A stretch of 64,000 nucleotides of DNA from Coccinella septempunctata (GCF_907165205.1 NC_058195.1:29470936-29534935); one strand, 5' to 3'; shown: positions 8,428-18,190, counted from the first letter of the stretch. Made by a program: numbers and translations. Notes: generated from the sequence alone by a model not told the origin.

Positions 8428-10259
8428 GAACACGGACAGTCTCGTGAGAGAATGTTCTCCCTCTGGCATCGAGAACAGAAGATTTTCGGTGGCCTGCGAC
8501 ACTCTCGACGCATGTGGCCATATCCACCACATCGGAAACATTGTGTCTGGAAGGACACTCTCCTCCCTGATGGTGGTTCAGTCCGGTCAGCGGGGCTATT
8601 TTCGGCTGGACGGCGGGGTGGCGGTGTTGCAGGTCTGGATCGACCTTCGGACCTGTCTCCAGAAGTCGGACGGTGAGATTCCTGTCGCTGGGATATTGAC
8701 TCTCTGGACTTGGGTGGCTCTGGGCGGCTTTCCCTCGGCTGGGAAAGTCGTGTCTGGTTGGCTGGTGTCGGCGGCGATTCCCTGTGATCGATTGTTTGGT
8801 GAACCTGCTCTCCGGTGTCCATAGGAAAGCCTGCTTGGTATCGGTTCAGTTGACGGGGACTATACGTCAGGTGAGGTTCCTCCACAAAACCTGGTTTGGA
8901 GGGTGGCCGGGTGTACTGGCTCATCTGCCACTGGACCAGTTCAAAAACTTTTCCCTTGCGGAGAAGTTCATCATAAGTCTTGGTCTCCTGGAAAGCCAAG
9001 GCTTGCTGTAAGGGCGGGATCAACCTCTGTCGGATAAGCCGGATCTGCTCCACCTCGGATGGTTTTGCATAGGTGAGTTTCTGGAACAAGTTCTGCATCC
9101 GGGTAACATATAGAAGCAACTTTTCTTCAGGGCCCTGTGTTCGCCTTTTTATTTCCTCCAACAGATTCTCCTCGTAATTAACTGGCAGAAATGCTTTTTT
9201 TAGCTGGTTGCTAAAATCCTCCCAGTCCTCGAAAGTACCTCTCCGGGGAATGAACCAATCCCTTGCATCCTTTCTCAGCAATTCATACACTGATTCGAAA
9301 ACTTGCTCCAGGGACACTTTACGGGATTCAGCCAGTCTCTCCACTTCTTCAAGAAATCCGGTCACACTACCAGTGCCATCAAAGGAGATGTTCCATTTGT
9401 GTACCGGAACAGTTGGTACTGTTGATCGAGACTCCGGTTCCGATCTGGCAGGTGTTGTGATAATTGGCCGGTCAGAACTTATCCACGGTGCAGGTAAGTG
9501 TGGAAAAGACACCCTTCGTGTGGAATTAACCCATCTACTTTGTGTCGGACCCTCAGGTGTTGTTGTCCCACAGTCCTGTGATTGTGTGAGAGGTATCGCT
9601 GGTAATTGTCGTAGTAATGCTCTACATGTCTGCCTTGTCTCATTCATGACCCGTTCTAATGTTGGATTTCTTACAGGTGTACCGGTACGTGAGACATTAA
9701 CTACAGCAGGAGGATCGACACCATCTCCTAAGTCGATAAGTGATGTCTCAGCCTTTGATAACTTCTCCGGTTGGATCGGTGACATCCCAGGTGAACTGGG
9801 CACCTCCTCATCCAAAAGAGACCTCTGACCTCGGTTGGATGTCTGCGGCTGTTCATGATCACTCCTCCTACGCAGCTCCTCCAGTGCCTCCAATGCTTTA
9901 TCTGTAGTCGCCTTCATTTGTTCAATCAATTGTAACTGTGCTGTGTCTGCGGTGACAATAAAGTTCAGCCTGCCTTGAATGTGTATTAATCTGGTGTAAA
10001 TTCGCGAAAATTCGTTAGCCGCATTACTATGATTGAAGTTCTGAAGGGATTCCACCAAATCGGTTAGTTTATTTTGACAGATCTCAATCTCGGAGGCGGG
10101 ATTCAATGATGTTGGGGGTAGTAGAGGTTCATTAGACTGAAGCACTTGTCGTAGCAGACTCCGTTTAGTCATTACAGTACCGGGTATCGATTGTCCCCTC
10201 AGTTGTAATTCGAATGTAAGTTCATCACTGAGTAACCGGTTCACATCCATGTTCGACAT
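8418..10259 (-). CDS. gag: Gypsy gag: capsid/nucleocapsid polyprotein
   Basis: 613 codons from the first in-frame ATG (10259); the frame extends 12 codons upstream without another ATG. Gag builds the virus-like particle and packages RNA. The centre has the capsid-like stretch with W and R-rich helices. A Pro/Arg/Ser-rich linker follows, then a C-terminal CCHC zinc knuckle, CFRCGGYGHMRREC, at about residues 574-587. A second Cys-rich motif (CSRCQRENILSRDC) has Ile where the zinc-binding His should be. The frame ends exactly at the frameshift heptamer: its last codons are TCG GGA AAC then TGA. Confidence 0.9.
   Translation of the reverse strand: MSNMDVNRLLSDELTFELQLRGQSIPGTVMTKRSLLRQVLQSNEPLLPPTSLNPASEIEICQNKLTDLVESLQNFNHSNAANEFSRIYTRLIHIQGRLNFIVTADTAQLQLIEQMKATTDKALEALEELRRRSDHEQPQTSNRGQRSLLDEEVPSSPGMSPIQPEKLSKAETSLIDLGDGVDPPAVVNVSRTGTPVRNPTLERVMNETRQTCRALLRQLPAIPLTQSQDCGTTTPEGPTQSRWVNSTRRVSFPHLPAPWISSDRPIITTPARSEPESRSTVPTVPVHKWNISFDGTGSVTGFLEEVERLAESRKVSLEQVFESVYELLRKDARDWFIPRRGTFEDWEDFSNQLKKAFLPVNYEENLLEEIKRRTQGPEEKLLLYVTRMQNLFQKLTYAKPSEVEQIRLIRQRLIPPLQQALAFQETKTYDELLRKGKVFELVQWQMSQYTRPPSKPGFVEEPHLTYSPRQLNRYQAGFPMDTGEQVHQTIDHRESPPTPANQTRLSQPRESRPEPPKSRESISQRQESHRPTSGDRSEGRSRPATPPPRRPAENSPADRTEPPSGRRVSFQTQCFRCGGYGHMRRECRRPPKIFCSRCQRENILSRDCPCSGN
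8421..8427 (-). promoter_or_regulatory. -1 ribosomal frameshift heptamer GGGAAAC at the gag stop
   Basis: The minus strand reads G GGA AAC TGA, a classical X XXY YYZ slippery heptamer placed directly before the gag terminator. Slipping back one base yields GGG AAA CTG, which is precisely the pol frame (Gly-Lys-Leu). The overlap of gag and pol frames (8418-8541) is in the -1 register. This fits production of a Gag-Pol fusion at low frequency. Confidence 0.85.
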
Positions 10260-11297
10260 ATTATATTCAACTAAGTCCGATTCAGAACGCACCAAAATCT
10301 CACACTCGGTATGTCTTTCACAATCCGTTTAAGTTCTAAGTCCAACCCGGCAAGTTAATCGTTAGCCAACCTATTCACTTAAGTTCGAAGTGGGTATCGG
10401 TACACCCCAAACAAAAATTAAGTCTAAGTCCCGGTGTATCAGAAAAAAAGTCTAAGTCCCGGCGCACCAAAAACAATCTAAGTCCCGATGTATCACAAAA
10501 AAATTTTCAAAAATTTTAAAGTCCAACGTTACTCGAAAAAAATTACTATCAGTCCCACTAAAGTCCGAAAATATTCGAGAAATGCCGCACACAATCGCAA
10601 GTCACCTCGTATAGTCCGAAAAAATTTCCTGAGATTCGAATAGCACCAAAACGCACAGGTTAAACTCCAAACAGTCTTTCAAGTTCAATAGCCAGAAAAT
10701 AAATCACAATAATTGACTTTCAGTTTTCAGAAAAATCAGAAATAATCGGTAAGTTTCAACAGTACAGGTCAAAAGAAATAGCAAACAGGTAGATAGTTTA
10801 TCAATAGGTAATAGGTGATTCCCTATTGAACCGATAGGTAAATCACACCTATTAAATTTTACCAATTGCGACAATAAATTTTCAATTTTTCAAAGTCCGG
10901 AAATTCACTCACCTTAAATGTGAAATTAAAACAGTTCAATTCAATAAATCAGAAATATGCAATTAGAAATCGGAAATAATTTTCACTGATATAACGGCGG
11001 AATAACAGTTCAGATTTCAACAACTCAATACAGTAATCGGCAAAAAGAATAATCACAAATTATTTTCAACGGGTTCAACAGTAGGAAAATTTTCAAAATA
11101 TAGTCCAATTCAATTCACAGTATAACAGTTCAATATGGAGTGGCAGGGAATAAAACACAGTTCAAGTTTATTTTTCACAGTTTTCCGTTCAAGGAATAGT
11201 TACTCACTGTTCTGAGGTTTTACTCACTGTTTCGGGAATTCACTCACTGTCCGGTTATTGTCTCTCACCTCAGTTGTTTCCTGGTAGATTCTGAACG
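10260..11297 (-). other. Gypsy 5' leader (non-coding)
   Basis: About 1 kb between the primer-binding site and the gag ATG. No sustained frame was seen. It is AT-rich with scattered 'agtc' repeats. It presumably holds the packaging signal and 5' untranslated region, by position only. Confidence 0.6.
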
Positions 11298-11315
11298 GTC
11301 CCTGCTCGGGCGCCA
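11298..11315 (-). other. Primer-binding site, tRNA-Lys type
   Basis: The minus strand reads TGGCGCCCGAGCAGGGAC, four bases inside the 5' LTR. It complements the 3' end of animal tRNA-Lys(UUU) with one mismatch (G for A at position 11). This is the start site for minus-strand DNA synthesis and fixes the element's direction. Confidence 0.85.
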
Positions 11316-11319
11316 TTTT

Positions 11320-12567
11320 TGTAAGGGGTTCTCCTCGGTGTACTCGAGCGCCAGCTATTCTTTAAGGGAGAATAGCAAACCTACCCTGGCAGCTACTAGC
11401 CGGAGACAGGGCTCCCTGGTGTCTAGGGTGTTAGCGACGCACAATGATAGGCAGAATCAACGTATACAACTTTTATTCGTCGAAAAGGGGAACACAAATA
11501 GCACTACTACTAAATTTTACAGTGATTCGAAAGACGGACAAGACGGACGGAATAGCACGGGATCCGATCTCAATCGTTATACGGGGTTTAACGGACTTGT
11601 TCGCCAGCCAGAACCTGAGACGTACACTTGACGGACAGATATCGGGTCTTCAGCCAGGTGCGGGGATGAAAGACGGCACAGATTCACAACAGCTCACCCC
11701 TAGTTGCGCTCTTCGCCCCCTGAGTGTCCACGCCAGCGGGGTTCTTCGATAGCAACTGAAGTGAGCGTCGAAACAACGGGGAAGGGAAGAGGGTTCGCCA
11801 CTCCAAAGTGCCTCCGCACCCCCTGAGTGTCCACGCCAGCGGGGTGCTTTAGCAATAGGGGTGGAACTTAACCCGGGTTAGGAAGGGATGAAAGGGGGCT
11901 GAAGTTCCAATATAAAAGCAAATAACGGCGTGTCGTCTTACCTTTGGCTTGGCCACTTGCACTCACAAGAGAGTAGAAAGAACAGTAGAAAAAAAAAACA
12001 AAAGAAAAATAACTTAAAAAAAAACTTCTTCTAAAATTTCCCCCGAAAAGAAAACTAAAACAAAATTAGTGAATTCTCGAAAATACTCGGCGGCTAATCG
12101 GTGGTCGAAACTAAATACGGAAAAATCGCAAAACGGCAGCAAGTTAATCATAAGTGAAAATCGTAAGTGAACACACTGAAAATAATTCGTAAGTCGCAAG
12201 TGAAGTGGCCTGCGGGGGAACATCTGATTTTATACCCACAGGGGGGGTGCGGAAATCAGATGTGCCCGACAGTCGAAATTCGGTAATTTTGCGTCGATGA
12301 AAACGTCTTAATTTCGACTTATCTGTGCTAGCAAACCAAAAAACTCGGTTATCTTCCAATTCAGGATGTTTTATACGGTGCGACATCGTTTTTAGGAAAT
12401 AAAAACGGTACGGTATGTTTACAATTCCGAACGATGTCGGAATCCTGAATTGGAAATTCGAAAAGATTTCTCGGAAATTAATTCGAAACAAAATTATTTA
12501 AAAAGGAAAACTAAAATAATTATTCTAAAATGAGGGAATAGGTTGGAAAACCCATTTTCTCATTACA
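11320..12567 (-). repeat. 5' LTR of the Gypsy element
   Basis: 1248 bp, the partner of 431-1677 and one base longer (an A run of 10 instead of 9). It should carry the promoter on the minus strand. It is followed by ACGT (12568-12571), the second target duplication. Confidence 0.95.
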
Positions 12568-12592
12568 ACGTCTTGTCGAAATATTTTACGAC

Positions 12593-12834
12593 TTATCCAT
12601 CATGTGGAACAAAACTCAGCTCGCTCTTGAACCAAACTCCCAGGTCTTGAAAACTATCTCCAGTCGCAATGAAATTATTCCCAACGTGATAAGCGAAAGC
12701 CAGCGGCTGTGCCCTCCTGGTGAAAATAACTTCAAAACACTTCTTTAAATTCAAAATGAGTCCATTACGCAAGCACCAACTGCGAACCAGCTCCAGACTC
12801 GACTGAAGACGTAATTGGTCATTAATTCCAAGTA
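12593..12834 (-). pseudogene. LINE reverse transcriptase fragment, 3' half
   Basis: The minus-strand peptide has LQSSLELVRSWC, NGLILNLKKC and a DLGV motif, the segment that follows the YADD catalytic site in Jockey/CR1/R1-type reverse transcriptases. It joins in frame to the segment ending at 13798 when the 949-bp insertion and one copy of its 14-bp duplication are removed (GIN then DQLRLQ). It is truncated at 12593. Confidence 0.8.
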
Positions 12835-13105
12835 AGAAATGGATCACGCCTTCATAGTAAGGCCGGTAAATAATAAACGAATCAATTCAGATGCATAACA
12901 TTCGCAGACAATGAAATCAACGAATGTTACGATCTAAATCGAACTAACAAACTACCATCGCTCGAAGCATTACCAGAAATTTCATTTCGTCGACAAAGAG
13001 TAGATGCTCACCATGGTTTCGGTCTTATTTGAATTAATTTGTTTATTACTTACCGGCCTTACTATGAAGGCGTGATCCATTTCTTATTTTCCATGTTTTG
13101 TTGCT

Positions 13106-13138
13106 CTGACGAGGTCAAATAAGACCGAAACCATGGTC
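13106..13138 (+). ncRNA. Hammerhead ribozyme motif, copy 1
   Basis: It shows the hammerhead core in order: CTGACGA; stem II GGTC/GACC with loop AAATAA; GAAAC; a minimal stem III (CATG loop); and the GTC cleavage triplet ending at 13138. The flanking TGCT before the core can pair with AGCA after the cleavage site to form the base of stem I. All core positions agree with the known consensus. Self-cleavage is inferred, not shown. Confidence 0.8.
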
Positions 13139-13519
13139 AGCATCTACTCTTTGTCGACGAAATGAAATTTCTGGTAATACTTCGAGCGATGGTAGTTTGT
13201 TAGTTCGAAATAGATCGTCACATTCGTTGATTTAATTATCTGTGGATATTATGCATCTGAATTAATTTGTTCATTATTTACCTGCCTCACTATGAAGGCG
13301 TGATCCATTTCTTATTTTCCATGTCCGCGGCAGATCGGTTACTGCCATGATCCGAACCTTTCCGCGCTTTTTCCCTTGCTTAATTATCGTAATATACGAT
13401 ATCTGCAATATGGGATTAAAGCATATGGATGCATACTGCTATCTTCGCTCTGAGAGTTAGGAAATTGAATTGGGTTGGTTCCCGTTTCTCTGTCAGATAT
13501 CGGTACGATGTATTTATAC

Positions 13520-13535
13520 CAGAGATATATCTCTG
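13520..13535. repeat. 16-bp palindromic footprint flanked by ATTTATAC
   Basis: A perfect palindrome, CAGAGATATATCTCTG, with an exact 8-bp direct repeat ATTTATAC (13512-13519 and 13536-13543). It lies in the spacer of the Penelope-like element, so it postdates that sequence. It is the shortest member of the footprint class here: eight bases from each end. Confidence 0.8.
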
Positions 13536-13619
13536 ATTTATACATCATACCCGCTACTGAAATGGAATAAAAGGAGCCGGCAATTCATAGCATTTCGTTA
13601 GAGAATGAGTTTTGTTGCG

Positions 13620-13652
13620 CTGACGAGGTCAAATAAGACCGAAACTATAGTC
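13620..13652 (+). ncRNA. Hammerhead ribozyme motif, copy 2
   Basis: Same layout as copy 1, 514 bp downstream: CTGACGA, stem II GGTC/GACC, GAAAC, short loop TATA, GTC ending at 13652. The base next to the core differs (GCG for GCT), which weakens the closing pair of stem I, so this copy may cleave less well. The repeat of the unit in direct orientation fits a processed dimer or an LTR-like pair. Confidence 0.8.
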
Positions 13653-13797
13653 AGCATCTACTCTTTGTCGTCGAAATGAAATTTCTGGTGCTTCGAGCGA
13701 TGGTAGTTTGTCAGTTCGATTTAGATCGTAACATTCGTTGATTTCATTACCTGCGGATGTTATGCATCTGAATTAATTTGTTTATTAATTCCAAGTA

Positions 13798-14498
13798 CTC
13801 TCATGTAAAGCTTCAGATCATCAGCATAGGCTAGAGCCTCACACTTGAGAGAGCATAAAAGGTCATTAATGAATATTATAAACAACAACGGTTCGAGGCT
13901 AGATCCCTGAGGAACACCAAATCTGAGCTCATATTCAAAAGATCTGAATCCATTGTAAAATACATAATTAATTCTTCCCCTAAATAGGAGCGAATCAACG
14001 TCACAAAATTAGGAGTAAAACTTAAAACCAAATGAAGCCAAGTGAAGAAGTTGAAGAATATATTATTCCTCCTTGGAAAATTTACCCGGCATTTTGGAGA
14101 CTCCTAAGATAAGACCATACTCAAAGCAGGATGGTATGGATCCTCAGAAACAAAGGGGGAGTCAGAACGAAGAACCGACACCTCAAAACTATTACTCGCC
14201 AGAATAAAGTCCAGCAACCGGATATCTTCGTTGGTTCAGTAAAACATCACAAGACCACATCTATCAACGGAACATGATCGGTCAAAAATGCTGCATCTAC
14301 AATACTGAAAGATGTTTCGTCAGAAGCCGCCAGCAGAACTCCACCGCCACGGGATCTATTAACCCTACTAAACTGTCTATCACATCTTATTACACTTTAT
14401 CCTGGAGGAAACATTTCACCATCAAAAACCGAATCAGTCGAATCACCCGGCCATGTCTCAGTTATACAGACACGGTTGGATATTGTTGAACGTTATCG
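13798..14498 (-). pseudogene. LINE endonuclease/reverse transcriptase fragments, 5' part
   Basis: The minus strand shows decayed endonuclease sequence (ITETWPGDS, SRGGGVLLA at about 14330-14460) and, nearer 13800-13990, reverse transcriptase with FGVPQGSSLEPLLF and the AYADD catalytic motif. The pieces are in different frames with stops and an internal deletion between endonuclease and reverse transcriptase. The 3' continuation is 12593-12834. Confidence 0.75.
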
Positions 14499-14506
14499 TA
14501 ATTTAC

Positions 14507-14522
14507 CACAGATTACAGAGTA
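14507..14522. repeat. Possible asymmetric footprint CACAGATTACAGAGTA
   Basis: The insert starts with the same CACAGATTAC end seen at 1890 and 20430, but only a stub of the second end remains. It is flanked by TAATTTAC and GAATTTAC (7 of 8 identical). It is weaker than the others because the insert is not palindromic. Confidence 0.45.
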
Positions 14523-14530
14523 GAATTTAC

Positions 14531-15404
14531 GTTGTTTTCTTGCCTTGCGCATTTAGATTATGTTTTGAAACAGGGGCCTCTTAATTGACATTGAGACGAA
14601 TTTTTTTTAAGAGAAAAGTAGCAGAAGAGACGAAATGAGTTCCTCAAGAATAATCTATTATAATAACCAAAGTTAAAAGTGTATATCTTCAATTAATGGG
14701 CCACATGAAAGGAAGAGTCGAATGAAAATTGAAATTTCCATCCTAGTGTTTAATTCTGAGTACCTATTTCAATCCCATATTGATGATTATGAACTATGTA
14801 AATTGTTTTCAATAGGAAATAAAAGGGTTCAATTCGAGCTTTTTTTTATTAAGACTATAATGAAAGTAGAAACATCTAGATTGGACATTGGCTTATGGCT
14901 TGATAATAGTAAAGCAGTACATGTGTACTGCTTTACTAACGTTTATGTACACGTTATCTCTACATATCCTCCAGGTGATATTCCAATTTTTTCTTGGTAA
15001 CTATAGTGGCCACTTATAGGTCCATGTCCATAAATTTTGAAATTATGAAAGCATCACTGTGAACAGGTATTTTTCAATACAGTTTAATCCAACTCCACAA
15101 ACAAAAATTCCTGTAGATATGCATCCATATAAACGCACATAATCCACAAAAACAGCATAAAATCAACCCAAAAAGCATTAGAAACCTATATCGACAACAA
15201 ACTTTGACATTTACCGATCATCTGTTGCTTACGCTAATAACGTAAATTCGTATCTTCCATACGACTTAATTCCGAGCCAGATAGCGCAAGACGTTATTCC
15301 ATTACCGCATAACGTTATTAGCGTACGTCGGCGTTGTACGCTTCTTCCATATCTCTCTTATAGAGAGAGCCACTGTGTACACAGTGAACACCAGGGGGGT
15401 GAAA
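14531..15404. other. AT-rich stretch without genes; three small inverted repeats
   Basis: No supported gene. It contains a 32-bp palindrome at 14907-14938 (TAGTAAAGCAGTACA arms), a hairpin-like pair CGCTAATAACGT / ACGTTATTAGCG at about 15231-15325, and a 16-bp palindrome CACTGTGTACACAGTG at 15371-15386. None has matching 8-bp flanks. Confidence 0.6.
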
Positions 15405-16177
15405 CATAGACATATTAAACACATGGACACGGCGTAGAGAGAGAGGTGGTGCGGCCGAAATAAGATAGAGCTAGTATGGGCAAAACATTAGTTTGAACTT
15501 TGTATTTATCGAAATTTTCAGAATTTTCTCATCAATTTTAGATCAACTTTGAATGTCGTATCCTTTTTCTATTATGAAAGTAATAATGGTGTCCTCGTAG
15601 AGTGCAATTAATAGTACGAAATGAGTTGAAAAGACAGATAAAGTGAAATTTCAGAGGTATAGTAACTTCGAATGTATTAATCGATTTATTATATCATAGT
15701 TGAATTATTCATTTCAAATCAATAAATGTATGTCAATTCTTTTCTCATCTAGCTAAAATAATACTCAAGAAGCACTTGAGATTAGAAGAGAAAATTAGGA
15801 TGCTGATTGTAATGAACAAGAAATCAGAATATTGTGCTGGCTAAAAATGTGCTCAATTGTTTTTATTCAAATCAATTTATTCACAAACTTTTCATGAACT
15901 TATCTGTTGTATTTTCCGAGGAATAGTTGCCGAAAGCAAAAATTGTGCTCTTTAGTTCTAATTGGATCATTAAACGCAATCTAAATGATACTAATATTCG
16001 TTCAATTTTTTATATTCGATTATAGGTACTTGTTTTTATCTCTAACGGGCGCAAATATACAAATATAGCTCGGAAATTAATACCATCTTGCCCATACTAG
16101 CTCCATCTCATGTTGGCCGCACTCGTGGCTATTGAAACTCACTGAAAGGGCGCGTCCATGTGTTTTATAGGTCTATG
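15405..16177. mobile_element. P-like inverted-repeat element, 773 bp
   Basis: The ends read CATAGAC and GTCTATG, and an exact 8-bp duplication GGGTGAAA flanks them (15397-15404 and 16178-16185). The inverted arms extend about 80-100 bp with mismatches, sharing AAACACATGGAC and CTAGTATGGGCAA blocks. Coding potential is absent. CA/TG termini plus an 8-bp duplication place it with the P-type elements in this window. hAT also makes 8-bp duplications and is the alternative. Confidence 0.75.
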
Positions 16178-16185
16178 GGGTGAAA

Positions 16186-17200
16186 CTCCCTCTTCTATGA
16201 TCCAATCTACAACCAAATATGGCCGACATGAATTTCCGGTTGAAGTGACAGTCAAAACCAAATTAACCTAATTCTTTTGATTGACAACCTGTTGACGTTT
16301 CAAAAATCATGTTTTCAATATTCACATTTCATTATTTAACTGAAAAATTACTTCCCTACTACATAACGAGGCGGATTATTTAGGAGATTCTAGTGCAGAT
16401 TCAAGGAGATGTAACTTACGAACGACCGAATGTTGAATATTATTTTCATCTATTCTGATACTCGAAATTAGGTAGGTTGAGCTATTTTTGATCTCTGAAT
16501 TTTTTATCATTCCAATTCCAAATGTTATTTACTAAGCTTTCTCTATCTTCATTCTCTTTTCTTTGTTTAAGATATGTTTTCAATTTCGAGATGTACAAGG
16601 GAACAAGAAAATTTATCACAATGAAAGAGCCGGCCTGATAATTTAAATAGCTCATTATGTGAATAAATTCAATATAACTAAGCTTTTATAGGGACAGATT
16701 TTTGCTGAGGTTTTTATCGTGGTTGTTTTGTATCATACATATATGTGGATGTTACTTGATTTCCATTTCCTCTGCTTATACTGAGATTTTATATGGGAAA
16801 CAGGTTTTACGATCAACAATTCTATTTCTTCTCAAATACCATATTGTTTGATATATTTCATCCTCAATATGTATTTGCATTAGGCTGACTGATATATAAA
16901 TGTGCTCCTCTGGAAAATACTGTTTATAGAAATTTCATGAAAAATAAATAAATTGCTGAAATTCTAACTTTGTCCTACCTTGATGTTATTTTTTATGAAA
17001 TGTAAATTTACAGCTTCTATCATGAATTCCAAATCTGTTTTCAATATTAATGGTAGAAGCTGTAAATTTACAATGAAGGTGAAAACAACTAAAGGTATGT
17101 ATGTATGTAAGTATAGTACGCCTGTGAATTCAAAATTCCCGCCATTTAATATCTACTTCCACAACCAAATATGGCGGCATATAAATGACATTTGGTGTAT
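16186..17200. other. AT-rich stretch without genes
   Basis: No supported gene. A short motif, ACAACCAAATATGGC, occurs near its start (about 16211) and again near 17162 in direct orientation. A perfect 19-bp inverted repeat sits at 17001-17072 and a 26-bp tandem duplication at 17200-17251. Confidence 0.55.
17001..17072. repeat. Perfect 19-bp inverted repeat with 34-bp spacer
   Basis: The left arm (17001-17019) begins TGTAAATTTACAGCTTCTA, and the right arm at 17054-17072 is its exact reverse complement. The first 12 bases of the arm are themselves a palindrome. No target duplication is evident. Confidence 0.8.
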
Positions 17201-17261
17201 ATTAGTGTTCTGTGGTGAACACTTATATTAGTGTTCTGTGGTGAACAGCTCAGGCTCAGTC

Positions 17262-17285
17262 CAAAGAGTAACCAGATTACTCTTT
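17262..17285. repeat. 24-bp palindromic footprint flanked by GCTCAGTC
   Basis: The insert begins CAAAGAGTAA and ends ATTACTCTTT. An exact 8-bp repeat GCTCAGTC lies at 17254-17261 and 17286-17293. The last G of the palindrome coincides with the first base of the right repeat. Form and size match the other footprints. Confidence 0.75.
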
Positions 17286-17360
17286 GCTCAGTCCATGTCT
17301 CTACGCATAGGTAGATTCCACAGACATATGTTTAATAGGACTATAGTAGATATATGGACC

Positions 17361-17383
17361 CCAAGGAGATATATATCTCCCTG
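17361..17383. repeat. 23-bp palindromic footprint flanked by TATGGACC
   Basis: The insert is built around GGAGATATATATCTCC, with an exact 8-bp repeat TATGGACC at 17353-17360 and 17384-17391. The outermost bases are CC and TG rather than CA and TG, so one end may have gained or lost a base. Confidence 0.7.
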
Positions 17384-17439
17384 TATGGACCCTCCATAAG
17401 TAGATTCAGAAACTCTGGGTAGATTGCAAAGATATTACA

Positions 17440-17490
17440 AGGTCTGTAGTGTAGTGGTTAAGGGTTTTAAGTTCGATCCATCCTTCTAGG
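17440..17490 (+). repeat. tRNA-derived SINE head remnant
   Basis: The sequence GGTCTGTAGTGTAGTGGTTA resembles the D-arm/A-box region of a tRNA, and GTTCGATCC soon after matches a B box. The two boxes are too close for a working tRNA gene (only about 10 nt between them), so this is a deleted SINE promoter region rather than a tRNA. Confidence 0.5.
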
Positions 17491-17647
17491 ATGGATCCTC
17501 TTGACAATTAAGTGCTACGGACAGTCCGTGCATTGATTCAATTTCGAAAAATTGACAACATCGGTTGAGTCGAGTCGTTCGGAAAGTATCAAAAAACTGA
17601 ATTATGGGATCACCATTTGGCGGTACATGTCTTCACAGGAAAAGCTA

Positions 17648-17923
17648 CATTCACAATCAATTCACGGGCCGAAGTGCACTTCGGCACGGAAGCTTAGCAG
17701 ATGGCGTTCTCCGTTACCATTCACAACGAAATTCAAGACAAAATTTCTTGCAAGTTGCAAACTATCACTTCGGCAAGGAATTTCGTGCCGGCTATAGATG
17801 ATGCTGATGCTTATGTTTTGATCAGTTACATTTTTGATTCATTTGAGTATTTGGTTTCAATATTATTGCGAATGGTGAATTTCGTGCCGAAGTGCACTTC
17901 GGCCCGCGAATTGATTGTGAATG
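17648..17923. repeat. Inverted-repeat element, 276 bp
   Basis: The ends read CATTCACAATC and GATTGTGAATG. The arms are about 40 bp and nearly perfect. Each arm contains the 16-bp palindrome CCGAAGTGCACTTCGG. The flanking 8-mers (AAAAGCTA and CAGCTAAA) share only AGCTA, so no clear duplication supports assignment to a family. Confidence 0.6.
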
Positions 17924-18190
17924 CAGCTAAACGTCGGCGTCGTAGGAAAAAACTTGAAGCATTCCTGACTCGTCTTTATATACTTTATTCACACCTGAGA
18001 AGGGAGTCACGTTGTGCCGGGACATCCTGTAGGTATATGGTTTGTATATGATTCAGGTTATCAAAGAATTGGTCGGAAAGCTACTGGAAGAAGGCCATCC
18101 AACGAAGGTAATCAATATCTTCTATGATATCACGTTTCTAAATGGAAACCATAGAGAAAGGGTTGTCATAGAGAAAGGCTTGTCTCTGAT

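Larger units (their letters stand above)
431..12567 (-). mobile_element. Complete Ty3/Gypsy LTR retrotransposon carrying nested insertions
   Basis: The element is bounded by direct LTRs that start TGTAA and end TTACA, with a 4-bp ACGT target duplication. On the minus strand the order is 5' LTR (11320-12567), primer-binding site, long leader, gag, -1 frameshift, pol (protease, reverse transcriptase, RNase H, integrase), a long non-coding 3' region, purine-rich tract and 3' LTR (431-1677). No envelope frame is present. The LTRs look almost identical, and the only difference I found is one A in a homopolymer run, so insertion was recent. The 3' region (1678-5232) is unusually long for the class, mainly because a 2.17-kb P-type DNA transposon sits in it at 1934-4102. 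Both main frames are open, so the element may be competent or recently so. Confidence 0.95.
12835..13783. mobile_element. Penelope-like / retrozyme-like non-autonomous element with hammerhead motifs
   Basis: The element inserted in a LINE reverse transcriptase, creating a 14-bp direct duplication ATTAATTCCAAGTA (12821-12834 and 13784-13797). It has two direct, LTR-like units, about 13070-13320 and 13610-13783, that both carry a hammerhead ribozyme motif. An inverted, partial third unit (12835-13030) sits at the left end, and about 290 bp of unique spacer (13321-13608) lies between the direct units. Direct plus inverted terminal segments with hammerhead ribozymes are a known feature of Penelope-like elements and the related retrozymes. 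No reverse transcriptase frame is inside, so it must have used a helper. Confidence 0.7.

Noticed and set aside
5233..8541. Separate initiation of pol at ATG 8541
   Set aside because: The 38 codons upstream of the frameshift site overlap gag and look like an out-of-frame shadow of its zinc-knuckle region; the heptamer explains expression better.
10260..10295. Upstream extension of gag to 10295
   Set aside because: The codon there is TTG and there is no in-frame ATG before 10259.
15371..15386. CACTGTGTACACAGTG as another excision scar
   Set aside because: The flanking 8-mers do not match.
17440..17490. Functional tRNA gene
   Set aside because: A- and B-box-like sequences are present but too close for an anticodon arm, and no acceptor stem can be formed.
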